Shown here: piece after piece, positions 34,449 to 46,679 of the stretch
How the letters are laid out: each line of letters opens with the position of its first letter
Position numbering within the stretch: position 1 is the stretch's first letter
NCBI GenBank assembly: GCA_029204225.1
Contig: CM055100.1
Location: forward strand, 31,565,592-31,629,591
Length of the DNA: 64,000 bases
Direction: 5' to 3'
From: Diphasiastrum complanatum
Taxonomy: Eukaryota; Streptophyta; Lycopodiopsida; Lycopodiales; Lycopodiaceae
The notes under the pieces: generated by a model
What the model saw: the letters and a program-made list of their open reading frames with translations, nothing else
Database searches by the model: none
What the model was told of the DNA's origin: nothing
Position numbers and translations under genes: made by a program

Positions 34449-35650
34449 TCATGTGGTTGTTGTGAGAATCCTATCGGGAGTCATAACTAACGTGACGGGC
34501 AGGTAGGATCTTAGTTGGTTGCTTTGGACAGTCTTTGAAACTGTGTTTTCGGATACAGTCGGGACACTCAGCATGGTACTGGGTCTTAATTGGACAATCA
34601 ACCATGAAGTGGCCAGTTTCACCACAGATGAAACATCTGGTGTGCAATGGCCCTTGTATAATGGCGTAGCCATCTTGTATGTCTAGTGGTTTTGGACTTT
34701 CTGGTGGATATTCATGATAAGGCAAGGCATTATTAGATTGTGATGCGTGTTCTTCATATTGTTGAACTGTATGTGCTTGGATAGATTGATATGAAGGACA
34801 AGCATCAACAGGATGTGTAGCCCGGCAGTGTGGGCACCATATTGTTTTTCGTCTATAAGGTACATGTGCAGGGTTTGGCTAACCAGGCATATTGCTTTGG
34901 ATAGACTTCAGGGTAGCTTGAAACTCATTGGTGAGTTTCTCCATCTGTAGTTGATGTTGCTTACTAAGCAACTCCAATTGTGATTTCCAAAGCTGATCTC
35001 GGGTGTCCTCGATCGGCTTTGACTCATGGACAGGAGCGCGTGGTGCTCGTCTTTCCCTATATTTGTCAACATCTTATCCTTCATCTTCTTCCTTGATGGC
35101 ATCAGACATAGCTAACTTTAGACTCGTGTATTCATCATTGGATTTAAGCTCACGTCTAATCCATCTTGGAAGGCCGACTAAGAACCAGATGATGAGCATT
35201 TGTTCGGAAGGCTATTCTTGTACTTGACTTTTGAGTCGTTTGAAATGCTCGATATAGTCTCATACACATTCATCTTTTGCCATCTTGATGTTACTCAATT
35301 TGACAAAAGGGCTCTCAACCAAGCGAAAGGGCTTAAAATGCTTGATAAAGGACTCTTTTAAAATTGACTAGTCTGTGTTCTCTTCACGATCAAGATTGAA
35401 AAACCAGTCACGTGCTTTAGCGATCATGGTCATCGAAAACAATTGGACCATAGCATCGGGGGATGTTTTGCCATATACATCACATGCATTCTCAAAGATC
35501 TGCAAAAATCTTTGAGGGTCCGAACTACCGTCAAACTTTGGTAGATCTAGTTTGGGTGTACGTCTTTCAAGATGAGCTCCGTGGGTAGCAGAAACTCCAT
35601 TAGGGTTGGTTCTGACCCGTGAGGGCTCAGTACCATAAAAAAGGGCTCGT
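34449..35650 (-). pseudogene. Gypsy gag fragment J1
   Basis: The minus strand carries a retrotransposon gag domain (DAMVQLFSMTMIAKARDWFF, LPRWIRREL). It is followed by a Gln/Leu-rich coiled segment and, in the frame 34471-34725, a CCHC zinc knuckle (CFICGETGHFMVDC) plus a second Cys/His cluster. Stops interrupt it at several places (for example near 35250 and 35365). A similar gag lies in the opposite orientation at 53738-54615. Protease and downstream parts are missing. Confidence 0.8.
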
Positions 35651-36238
35651 GCTCATGAAGACTTGGCTCTATCAGGTTCTTGTCCGTCGCACAGGTTTGT
35701 GGATGGCTCTTGAGTTCGGCTCTCATTTGGTAGAACCTATGGCGTCTGATTTGTTCAGCTACAGGGGACCTAATCTCGTATGGATAATCGTCTGGGACTT
35801 CAGTCTCGTTTTGTTGGTCCGTTGAGGACTGGTGTGTATGTTTTTGTGTTGAGTATGAGTTTTTTTTATTGTGTTTTTTAATTTTTGGGTTTTTTTGTGT
35901 TTTTGGAGAGGGTTTTTTTTTTTTTTTTTTATGTTTTGCGGTCCCTACAGTTTACGGTTACGGGGGGTTGCGATTATTTGCAGTAGATTTCTATCAGTGG
36001 TGATATCCAACTGGTGCGGTCAGTTGCGATCTGTGTTTCGTTGTGGTCAGTTGCGATCCGTTGTGGTTGTGGTGGAGACGGGTGAATGCTGTAGATGATT
36101 GTGCTTTTGACGGGGATATGTAGTGTCAACGGGTACTTGTCATGACGGTGGTTGATTGCAGTAGCAGTAGTTGAGTACAGTTTTAGCGGTGCCAGCGGAT
36201 GTGTGCAGTGTCAGCGGTGCTATTTGGATGGTGGATTG
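35651..36238 (-). other. GT-rich stretch upstream of gypsy gag J1
   Basis: On the plus strand it is GT-rich with a T run at 35918-35930 and short repeats (ggtcagttgcgatc twice near 36018-36060; agtgtcagcggtgc near 36210). As seen from J1 it would be leader. It ends at the copia-H2 LTR, and no LTR or primer-binding site for J1 was found. Confidence 0.4.
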
Positions 36239-36888
36239 TGTGAAAGATTTCAGATCCTTAAGATCCAATCTACTTGAATGATCTTTGGTTAGAAAGAGAA
36301 ATACACTACCAATTTCACCAATGTAGAAAAATCAGCATCTACACACAATTTGAGATGCAAACACTAATAGAACTTGATCAAACTTGAATGAAATGATTAT
36401 GTACTGTTGCTGTCCGTACAAAACCAGCAAGCTACTGTATTTCACACGTGTGGATCCAAAAATAGCAAATATAGATCATTCTACACATAGAATTGCAAGC
36501 AATCACCAAGATAGTGCACCAATGGATAGTAGAACCCAAGAGGACCATGTATAAGCATGAAATGAGATAGAGAAGAGAGAAGATGACTCTCTCCACGAGT
36601 TACATCCTTTTATAGCAGGTCCAAACCCTATTTGGCCACTTGGCTTTCCCACCAAAATGCTAACCCTACCAATTTTGGGTCTAGATTCAATGTACCCAAC
36701 TTATTCAAATTGAATCTACTCAAACTCGCATTCTATCTTTCCCACACTTTCAAAAAGTGTTTATTCAAATGAAATTTAGACTAATGAACTTTGAAAAGTC
36801 AACCTCTAAGTCTAAAACAAGTTTTGGCCTCAATATGCCAAATATGGAAATATTGCAAAATGTGATGAAACTAGTTGAATTTTTCACA
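36239..36888 (-). repeat. Copia-H2 3' LTR
   Basis: 650 bp. The plus strand starts TGTGAAAG and ends TTCACA, the same ends as the H1 LTR, in reverse. A TATA box (minus strand CTATAAAAGG) is at about 36607-36616. The adjoining purine tract (minus strand GAAGAGGGAG, 36889-36898) shows it is the 3' LTR of a minus-strand element. Confidence 0.85.
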
Positions 36889-36941
36889 CTCCCTCTTCAA
36901 CTAGTTTTAGCATAGACTTTGATAATACTCCAAGTGAAGTT

Positions 36942-37385
36942 CTATGCTCTCACAAAATGATATTGTATCTCAATATGCTTGCTCCTAGCATGAAAGATAG
37001 GATTGGATGCCATTCTTTGGGCTGATTGATTGTCACAAAAGATGATTGGGCTCTCTGAAAAATCCAGCAAGTGAAGATCCTTGATCATCCTCTTGATCCA
37101 TACCATCTCCTTTGTGCAATGTGTAAGAGCTTTGTACTCGGCCTCACTAGATGAAAATGAGATAGTGGCTTGTTTCTTTGACATCCATGATATAGCTCCA
37201 TCACCTATGAAAATACAATAAGAACTAATGGATTTCCTATCCATTATATCTCCAGCATAGTCCGAATCTGAAAATCCAAAAATATTAGGTAATGATCCCT
37301 CATACAATATGCCAAAATCTCAAGTTCCAATGATGTACCTCAAAACTCGCTTTCCTAGCTTCCAATGCTCCGAGCATAGTTTTTG
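36942..37385 (-). pseudogene. Copia-H2 RNase H, 5' truncated
   Basis: The frame 36942-37307 has SDSDYAGD, SSSEAEYKAL and FCDNQSAQ, the three acidic motifs of RNase H, and the HARSKHIEIQYHFVR tail. Upstream the frame continues past a stop to HWKLGKRVLRYIIGT at about 37340-37382. There copia homology stops and the unknown 321-codon frame begins. RT and all earlier parts are missing. Confidence 0.85.
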
Positions 37386-38320
37386 CCAATAGAACTTTGA
37401 TCCATCATAAGAATGATCTTCTTCCTAAGAATAGATCTCCTTTCAATGATCATGTAATGCTCAAAATAGAAACAACCATAATTGATATAGAGAATAGTGT
37501 CCACTTGGGATGCTTCACTATTTCTTACATCAATTTTACATGTAAAAAGGTGACTAGAACATGAAGAATCAAATAGAATGTAAATGAAATGATTCCACCA
37601 TGCTTCCAACTTTGAACTCTCTAGAAAAATACAGCAAACAAACAATAAATGTGAGTGATCAACTTTTGCTTGCATGTCTCCTCCTTTGTCCTTTGTTGCC
37701 ATGTATCCACCATGATACTCCATGAATGAGCCTCCATCTTCATCTTGCCACAAGAAACCATCAAACCTTGGAAATCCATGAGTAGGTGAGTACATTAATG
37801 ATGCCAATCCAGCACCACATGACTCCATAAACCAAGTAGTTTGCACTAGTCCATCTTCAAGATCTACTTGACACAAGAAAATGACCATGAATTCACCAAA
37901 AATTGACAATCTCCAAGTATTGGCACCAAGTAGCTCAACACTTGAGAACTTAGCCATGGATGAGTGACATAATGAACCTCCAATAGCTTCATTTCCATCA
38001 GCAAAATCAGCCAAGAATGCTAGTACAAATTCAACATCAAAACAATGCTCACCAATGTAGCTAGTTTTACCATATCTTGACAATTTGCACACATCCACAT
38101 GAAATTGCTCAAACATGAGATAGAACAAGTAAAGTAAACTTGAACAACACTTCCTTGTTGCTCCTTTGACCTTACTTGAGTCTTCAATATGCTGCAAGAA
38201 TAGATCCATAACACCTTTGCCAATTACCTCTCCTTTGATGCTCTTGACTAGCTCCAAATTGCCAACTTCCCTTTTGACTAGTTGAAGCGCTTTGAGATCA
38301 ATTAGATTGATCATTTGCAA
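37355..38320 (-). CDS. Unknown 321-codon open frame between two copia remnants
   Basis: The frame is free of stops for 966 bp in AT-rich DNA, which is unlikely by chance. Its first ~10 codons overlap the end of copia-E and its last ~10 overlap copia-H2 RNase H in another frame, so the real unit would be about 37386-38300. The middle has Gly/Asp-rich blocks (FLWQDEDGGSFMEYHGGYM) and several Cys and aromatic residues. I recognise no domain. It could be an accessory ORF of the H family, a captured host exon series or an accident of base composition. No promoter or splice signals stand out. Confidence 0.35.
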   Translation of the reverse strand: MQMINLIDLKALQLVKREVGNLELVKSIKGEVIGKGVMDLFLQHIEDSSKVKGATRKCCSSLLYLFYLMFEQFHVDVCKLSRYGKTSYIGEHCFDVEFVLAFLADFADGNEAIGGSLCHSSMAKFSSVELLGANTWRLSIFGEFMVIFLCQVDLEDGLVQTTWFMESCGAGLASLMYSPTHGFPRFDGFLWQDEDGGSFMEYHGGYMATKDKGGDMQAKVDHSHLLFVCCIFLESSKLEAWWNHFIYILFDSSCSSHLFTCKIDVRNSEASQVDTILYINYGCFYFEHYMIIERRSILRKKIILMMDQSSIGKNYARSIGS

Positions 38321-39529
38321 AGCTTAATCTTACAGTGCCTTCACCTTTGATAGTTGTGTGTTATTGTCACCAAGGTGAACAAACTTCTAGATACTATAAG
38401 GTGTATAAGACTCGAAACAACCAATGATGCTAGTCATGTGCTGAGTGGCTCCGGAATCTAGGAACCAAGAACTGTCCCCAGATGCTTCTTGATGGTTGGT
38501 CATGAAGGCATCATGATTTGTTTCTTGAATAGGCTGTGGAGCTTCTGTAACTGCATTTGTCACTTGATTCGATTGCCCTTGCTATTGTTCTTCGCTTGAA
38601 GTATTCGGCAGTCTTGAATTTCGTGGTTGTTTTGTTTGCAGTATCTGTAAAACAGCTTCTTCTTTGTCTGCGGATTCGACTATTCCTTGTGCTGAGCTGG
38701 TTTCTGGTCTGGCTTTGATTGCTTTAGGCCTTTCTTCTTCTTCTGCTTTGTCATGCTCTTGTTGGTGTACAAGGCGTGAGAATCAGCTGAGGAACTCAAG
38801 GTTTTGTTCCTTCACATGTCTTCCTGCAACAACATAGTAATGACTCTTGAAAGAGTCAATTCTAGATGAGTCGTAATGATCATTACCCAGCTGTCGTAAG
38901 AACTTGGCAAGCTTGTAAGCAGTTGCATCACTATGTCTTGATCGTCTATGATAGATCCGACAGTGGCCATTTGTCTTAGAGAGAGGTTCTTGAATTGATT
39001 AATGTGATTCTGCAGAGAATCACCATTCGTCATCTTGAGGGAGTAGAATTTCTTCCTGAGATGTAGCTTAGAAGCTATATCTCGCACTTCTTATAGTGTT
39101 TTTAAGATGTCCCGGACTTCTTTTGATGTCTGAGCCTCGGATACATGGCCGATCTGGGTATCCGTGATGTTGAGGACGATCAGCGTGAAAGCTTTTCCAT
39201 CCTTCAGCTTCCATCTGGCGATTGCCGCGTCGTCCGCTTCGGGTTTCCCTTCTGCACCTGTAACAACATCGAATAATTCTTTTTTTATTAGTATAGTTTT
39301 CATCTTAAATTCCCACAGATGGTAATTGGCTCCATCAAGCTTGTCCCTGATAGGACTGGCTTTCCCTTGGGAATCCATGTGAAAGAATCAGTCTACGTGA
39401 TAGGAGAAACTATCAGTGACTTAAGTATGAGAATCCGATATTTACTGAACAAGAGAACAATTATTCTATTGGCTAGTAGAGTCTTGTATTGTGGAAGCTT
39501 ATCAAGCTATGAACATAGCTTTGATACCA
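38300..39529 (-). pseudogene. Copia-E: primer-binding site, gag and protease start, broken
   Basis: PBS on the minus strand is TGGTATCAAAGC (39518-39529). Gag: 39091-39378 holds the N-terminus (LDGANYHLWEFKMKTILI); a stop at its end is followed in frame by 38812-39087 (KLHLRKKFYSLKM, SLPSSYDSWVMI). The zinc knuckle and a protease DSGATQHMT region follow in broken frames to about 38300. The sequence then switches to the unknown ORF. It is a sister of copia-C and D. It keeps the gag N-terminus that D lost and the intact target site of the TIR element (38794/38795). Confidence 0.8.
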
Positions 39530-40229
39530 TGTTGGAGAGAGAGAGAGAGGATGGAGAATAAATGATGAACACGAACGAGAAACGAACTCGAACAAGAAAC
39601 GAACGAGAAGCAAACTTGAACAGAAAATGTTTGTGCACAACGGAATGAATTATTTGACTCTCTCCATAAGCATGACTACGCCTATCAGAATGAAAAGAAC
39701 TTCAGTGATAGAAATCACAGTCATTCTAGATTACATAGCCAAACATTTAATGGATGAAGCGCTAGATGAATAATTTGTCGTGAATTGCAAGACAAATTAT
39801 CTGTCGTGAATGATTCACCAAGAGCTAGACTGTGCTTGACTAATAATTAGTCGCGAATTATTCGCGAAAGACAAGACTAAAAGTTGATCGTCTATTACGA
39901 GAAAGAGCAACTAGAAAGATCAGACAAAATGAAGAACAAGCATAACAATATTAGCACCAGTCTGAATGCAGAACAAAGAGCTGTATCAGATTAAGTATAT
40001 CATGTATACAAGTTAATAATGCAGCAGAGCACAATACAATAGCGGACAAAACCGCGTGCCCTACAAAGCTTATTTTGTCTGTAATGAGGAATGAAACCTC
40101 TTCACTTAGTCTCTTCTTATCCCACTTCTCATCTAACTCTCTCTATATCTTGAATACACGAATGGTATCCAATATATATACATAATATTACAGGTGTGCA
40201 GATGTGAAAGTACAGAGTGGATGTGCTGT
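39530..40229 (-). repeat. Copia-E 5' LTR, outer part missing
   Basis: It starts TGTTGGAGAG next to the PBS and matches the copia-C and D LTRs as far as the ggatgtgctgtc block at about 40229. The outer ~400 bp are gone. A TTCGCGAA palindrome is near 39861. Confidence 0.8.
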
Positions 40230-42619
40230 CATCATGAAGCCCTTCAAAAAATTGGACTATAGTCTTTAGCATGATAGTCACTTTTAGATCCATATCAAAT
40301 TAAAAGTGCAAAAGTTATTAAATATTTGTTAAAAACTTTGCATATAATATTTCTTAACTTCAAGGGTTTTATAGAGTAGAAAATCCTATTTATTGGTAGC
40401 AAGGCATTAAGCCCATAATACCCATGAATAATGTCAACAAAAAGCTGTAGTACAGTTTTCATAAATGGAAAATCTCTAAACTTGTGGATGGAAAATGTAG
40501 TTTTTGCATTGGGGACAACATTTAGACTCCCACCCTCACATAAAGCTAGTCACACCCAATAAAGTCACCTCTCACGCTCTGGCTAGGGCCCAAAAGGCCT
40601 CTTAAAGTCCACTACCATGGATTGTACCTTGTTCAAAACATACAGATTTTGAAGTACTAAGTCGGGCAACTAAGTGATTGATTGCACCCAAAGATACATG
40701 ACTCAAAATTCAATCAAGTAGAAACAAACAATGAGAGACCCCAAATTCCAAGAGTCTAAAGTGGGGTCAAATAATAAGATCAAAGCCAAGGAGCACAAGG
40801 CTTCAAATGTCCACTCACACACCACCCATGATTCAAGCTTGTGCAAGCATGGGTATAGATTCAACTCTCAACAACTATGGAGGATGTGGACACCTTTTTG
40901 AAGCCAATAGTTTTTTATGGGTTAAATGTGATGTATATCCATCATAAGTCTATTTGCTTGTACATTGCAAAGAGCTACTATGAGAATTGAACAATAATGA
41001 AAAACATGGACATCTTATTGTCAAGATCATAGTTTTTTCTTGGGTTAAATGTGATATATCCATCATAAATTTATTTGCTAGTACATTATGGAGAGTTATT
41101 ACAACAAAAAAGTTACGTCAAAGGACTAAATAATAATGCTCACAACAAAAAAAATAGCTCATTTTGGGATCTATGCCTCTTTATTGTCATGAGGTACTCT
41201 ACTCAAAACTAAGCTTTACATGATGGAACTGTAGAGGACTTTGTTGTCATTGTCCTTAATGTCATGAGTACATTTCAATTACATCTTGGAACTTTAGAGG
41301 ACCTTGTTGTCATTGTCCTTTATTTCATGAGGACATGTCAAGCTTAAAAAAAAAACAAGATAAGCTTTGTATTATGTGCTCAATTCACTTGTAGAGTGAC
41401 TGTACTTAGTTTCTTTTGAAGAAAACTATTTGCGCATGATTATCATGTATGTCCTTTCTATGGCATAGTGGCATTGAAGAGGAAGAAATTCTTAGGTAAT
41501 AGGTCCAATATTGGAGGAGTAAGAATAATTGACTACTTGCAAAGCAAAAGAGAAATTGAGGAGATACTTTTCTTTTGTCCTGTAATTTTTCATTATTTGC
41601 TACATTATGATTTTGTGTTTGATCATCGATTTGTAAGACATTCCACATGAGTTATCAACAAATGTGTCACTTGTTTGTTGATTGTGATTTATTTAAATGT
41701 TATTCTTAGATTCATTCATTTTATTGTATGGTATACAACATTTATTTGTACTAACTTTTGTAGTATATTTAGATTGTAATCTCATGTAAGTATTATGGGT
41801 ATCTTCATCTTATAATATGGGTTTAATTTTAAGTGCAAGTAAAGATATTCATGTAAATTTGTGTTTTTTTTAATATGATATTTCAATGTTCTCCAAATCT
41901 TACATGTTAAGATTGTGTACTATTTGGTATTTATATGTTATGGATATGGGCATGATTATAGCACATCGATTTGGGCCGCATTTGGACCTTGCAATTTCAT
42001 TGGACTATTGGCCTCATTAATTGTAGTACAGGTCCTATTTATAGTCGTATGCAAGCGTATAGAATAAGTTCGACCTTGACATGTGTTACTGCGTTGGTGG
42101 ACTGAGGTAGTTCCTCAGGTTTCTATGTGTCATAATTTCTCTATAGTTTAATGACAAGTGGTAAATCCATGCAAAGTGAGGATACTCTTTGTAATTTCTA
42201 CCCTTGTTTTTTAGAAGCTAGTATGGTGAAAGCTTTTACTGTTTCTTTGAAATTGCTTTTTTGATATCCTAAAATACAAACACTTGTTGATTCCCTATCA
42301 TTCTTGAGATCTTAAAAATCTTTGCCTTTTTATTTTACTATCTCAAACAATTATGCCAAGCAACTCAAGCACTTTAACATTGTCTACTTCACCAACATTT
42401 AGTATGTAAACCAACACCCAAAGATGAATAAAGCTTCTAAGATAATGAAGAACATTCGCCTACTACAAACAACTTGAAGCAAAGTCCAAGAAGTGTGTTG
42501 ATGAACAAGAACAAATGTAAAAACTCAACAAGCTTTAACATTCTTCTCTGTTTTGTGAAGGTTGCTAATCATCACTCACACATGAAATAAAATGATAAAT
42601 AACCATTCTACTTAATTCA
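40230..42619. other. No gene recognised; two short tandem duplications
   Basis: AT-rich. 40886-41110 holds two ~125-bp units (shared agttttttnttgggttaaatgtgat and ccatcataa). 41211-41345 holds two ~72-bp units (shared gaggac/accttgttgtcattgtcctt). No open frame with a known motif was seen. Confidence 0.5.
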
Positions 42620-43133
42620 TCTCAATGATGGTAGATTCAATGTCACTATTCCTGCCTTGTTTTTGACAAGGGCTTATGAGAGTTCTTTCATTACTCTAAA
42701 ATATCAATAGAAACATGAAATTGTCAAGGTGAATTATACATGTTGATGAATGCAAGTTTTGTTCAACAAGTGCTATACAGTTCTCACTCTCTGTACAGTT
42801 CGTTTATTTCCTTGTTCCTCTTCATTCCTAGTATGTGATTAATTTTTGCATGAGAAATAGCTACTACACGAGAGTCTTCCATAGAGCATCTCAAGATCAC
42901 ATTTTCATTCATCTATCCATCTTCAGATCACGTTGTACAGAGTTTAGGATCTTTGCACATACTTCAAATTTGAAAAAATCCCTGTCACTTTAGAGCTGAT
43001 TCCTATATCTCATCGTCATATTCATCTTTGAGTCAACTACAACAAGATCAAAACAAATTTAATTAAAATCTGTTCAATCTTTAGTCTAGTCACATGTTCA
43101 ACATATTTTCAACTAAGTGTTCCACACACCGAT

Positions 43134-45513
43134 CCTGTTGCTCCCTTTGTCACTGGCGGCGGGTCATAGTACCGTCTCTCCAGAACTTCGTAGCTGACAG
43201 GATTGTCATTGGCCATTGTCCTGCTCTCATCGAATCTGGCATCTCTCACTATTTTCACAATGTTCGTGTCTGGCATGTAGATTCTGTAGTATGACTAATT
43301 GTTGTCATAACCTACCAGAAATCCCTGCTTGGCTTTCTCATCAAGCTTCTTACGAAGCTTATCAGGAATATGTGCATAAGCTGCACAACCAAAGACTCTG
43401 ATGTGAGATAGGTTGGGCTTTCTACCCCACCATAGCTCATGTGGTGTCGTGTGAGGAGCACCAGACTTACCTGTCCTGTTTTGGATGTATGTAGCTCTAG
43501 CTACTGCTTCATCCCACAGTGCCCTTGGAGCCTTCGAGTAGGCCATCATGCATCTGGCTGCTTCCATTAGGGTCCCATTCTTTCGTTCAGCAACACCATT
43601 GTACTGCGGTGTGTAGGCTGCAGTTCTTCTGTGAATGATACCATGATCATTGCAGAAGTCAGTGAAGCAATTCAAGATATATTCGCCACCTCCATCTGTT
43701 CTAATTTGCTTCACATTGATGTCTGTACATCTCTCTGCCCAATTCACATGTTCTGTGAATTTATCGAGTGCTTCAGATTTATTCTGAATAAAGTACACTT
43801 TGGCAAATTTTCTATAGTCATCAATGAAGGTTATATAATATTTCGAATCTCCTACTGAGATCACGTTGAATGGCACACAGCTGTCAGAATGCACTAGCTC
43901 CAGAATCTTTGTTGTTCTGTAGGAGTCTTTGACGAATGGAGTGCGCGACCTCTTGACTTTCAAACATGCATCACAGGTGGTCGAACTGGTTGCATTCGAG
44001 ATGATGACCCCTGTTATCGCTCCATGATGACTTGCTCATAAAGTGCCATTGAGTTCATGTGGCAGAATCTTCTGTGCCACAGAGTGTCTGGTGAGTCCTC
44101 ATGAGTCTGATGCACCTGATTGTCAGGTAGGCGTACCTTCAGATGATATAAGTTAACTTTCTTTCTGTCTTGAGCGATGAGAGTATTGGTACTGGCATCA
44201 ATCATGTTGTATGCTTCATTATAAAACGTCACACGCATCCCTGCATATGCTATTCTTGCTACAGAGAGCAAGTCTTGTTGTAGAGTAGGCATGAACAAAA
44301 CGTCTTCGAGTCATCTGTATCTGCCATTGGTGTTGAGCCATAGTGAGCCAATGTTGTTCACTTGATGTTTAGATCCATCTCCAAGAACTATGAATCTTGA
44401 AGGATATGCACTTCTAAAATCAGACATTATCCGTCTTGATGTCATGAAGTGGGAGGTGGCTCCTAAATCTAGGATCACCTCATGTGTGTCAGACGTTGAT
44501 GCTGCACACACATCTTCACATATGTAGGCGGTCGAACAACTTCTGTTCGTTCTTTCTTCGCCCAACTTTGAGCTCTCGGGCTCCTTGACATAGGACAGAC
44601 TATTGTTGTTCTCCTGTCTGTTCTGTGCTGATTTGTTCCTTGGGTTCTGGCGGCAATCCGTGGCTGCGTGACCCTTCTTATGGCAATGGATATACTCAAT
44701 CTTGGGATTGAGCTAGCAGGTATCTACTGTATGCTCGTCTCTTCTGCATCTCACACAAGTCTTCTTGTCTGCATCTTGTCGTTTTGACCTCCCTTTGGTC
44801 TTCCAGTTGCCCTCGCTTGCTGGTCACAATTCTGCCTCTGATTGGAGTCCCTCTTAGGCTTAAATTGCTTCTTTGATTTTTCTTTGTTGCCATAGAGGGC
44901 TTGATCAGAACCATCTTTGTGATCCAAATGTTGTATGGCCTCGACTTCCTCTTGAATCTCAACAATCATCTTTTCGAGGTTCGTGGCAGGATCTTTTGTG
45001 AGCAGGGTTCGTGTCATCTGGAAAGATCTGGGTAAGGCTCTCAACAAGCACGTGAGCTACTTCTCAGCTGACACTGCATTCTCTGCTCCAGAGCTATGTA
45101 GTGATAGAAACAGATTCTTCATCTTTCTTATGAAAGAGGTGAGGTCTTTTCCATCCCACTGCAAATTCGTCAACTGATCTTCCAGCATCATGATCTAACT
45201 TCTTGATTTCGTCTGAAATCTGGTGAGTAATGCATCCCACATCTCCTTAGCCTTGGAGAGTGTAGCCAGGTCAAGTGTGAGACTATCTTCGATGGAAGAT
45301 GATAGCAAGGCTACTACCTTGTTGTTTTTCTCCCTCCATTCACGTAGCTTTTTGCTTGTTGTTGTAGGCATTTCTTCTGTGCCATCCACCCAGGGGAAGA
45401 GTCCTTTACCCTTGAGTATCAAAGATATCTTAACTTTCCAGGCTAGAAAGTTAGATCTTGAAGAATCAAGTATTGTGCAGATCTTGCTCTACATGCTGCT
45501 AATTGAAGCCATT
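43134..45513 (-). pseudogene. Copia-I gag, protease and integrase, 3' half missing
   Basis: Gag starts at about 45513 with a stop seven codons in and then an open frame (FLAWKVKISLILKGKGLFPW). Two zinc knuckles are seen at ~44660-44770: CVRCRRDEHTVDTC, then a second (HCHKKGHAATDC) whose first Cys is Tyr. Protease reads ILDLGATSHFM: the active-site Ser of DSG is Leu. Integrase 43295-43963 has HSDSCVP, QIRTDGGGEYI and GVAERKNGTL. It continues to about 43134 (IVRDARFDE-type block), where it is cut off inside arm 2. RT, RNase H and the 3' LTR are absent. Confidence 0.85.
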
Positions 45514-45613
45514 GCTTATTGAAGTCTGTTTCCTTGTTGATGGTTGATTGTCTGAATGCTTGGCCTCCTGGATCTGATAACTTCTTTGGCTATGTCAGAA
45601 TTTGATAGGGTGC

Positions 45614-46679
45614 ACTCTGATACCACTGTTAGGTTGTGATGACTGATGAATTTGTCAAATTCACGAAATGTTCGTGAAGGCGAATCAAACATGACTCTCT
45701 TCAGTCTCGGATGGAGTTCAGATGCGATCACTAGACACTGCCAGTTGAATCACTCCTAGTCCTCTAGAGTGTAGTCAGTCACTACTGATCTACGTTCGTA
45801 AACTAATACAACATTTAACATGGTTTCAACCAAAGTGCGGAATTCAAAATGAACAAGAGGGAACTCAGACACGTGATTAACAGTAGAAACATTTGCATTC
45901 GAGATCAGACACAATAGGTTTTGATATGTGCGCAAAGGCTACAATATCATCTATTGATTTCTTTCTCTGATTCTTTGAACACTACGTGCATACCCACGCA
46001 GTGCATTGGCGTGAGAGAAATGCGGTTCTCTCACGAGTAATCATCTCACTTTTCTAGCGGACAATTGGATCTTCTGATCCTAGACAGAATTGTCTTCGCA
46101 CGTAGGCGAACAAGATTCTGTATTTTTTGTCTTGATTGCTTGCTAGCATCAAACTATTACATTACACTGTATGTGTATTCTGTTGACCTATATGTCAAGT
46201 ATCATCCAGTAAGTATGGTTGCTACATGCAAATCTAAGATTAGAGTGATTAAGCAACTAGTCAGGGAGTTACAAGAGTGGTAGATTAGCCATGACCTAGG
46301 AAGTATCTGCTAACGTCATGCCATCAGATCATATCTCTGTACTTCTGGGTGCTTGCGTGATCTTAGATGGTACTCTTTGGAGCGTGAGGACAAAACGAGT
46401 TTCATTTTGCTCGTATGCCTTTCTCTCGTACTGGACCGCAAAGGAATCTCATTCATGGATCTTTCGTGTTCGCGAATTGTTCGTCTTCGTCTCCTTTGAC
46501 TTTCGTGTTCACAAACCATTCGTATTCATTTTCTTTGACTTTCGTGTTTGCGAAACTTTTCGTGCTTCGTGTCTCCAAATCTTCGAGTTCGCGAATGTCT
46601 TCGTCGTGCTGAGGGCTGAAAGCTAGCAAGGCTTTGTAGTTGAAAACATTTCTTCTCTTCAGGAGAGTGGATATGCAGG
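45614..46679 (-). repeat. Copia-I primer-binding site and 5' LTR
   Basis: PBS on the minus strand is TGGTATCAGAGT (45614-45625). The LTR inner end begins TGTTAGG at 45627. The outer end is placed at 46679, where similarity to arm 1 resumes. A shorter LTR ending near 46315 (ctaacg) is possible. TTCGCGAA palindromes at 46469-46476 and 46588-46595 resemble those in other LTRs here and favour the longer version. Confidence 0.6.

Noticed and set aside
46318-46626. Phe/Val-rich open frame of 102 codons and its Glu/Asp-rich reverse
   Set aside because: It lies in the copia-I LTR and comes from repeated cgtgttcg-type phrases; the two strands give mirror low-complexity frames.
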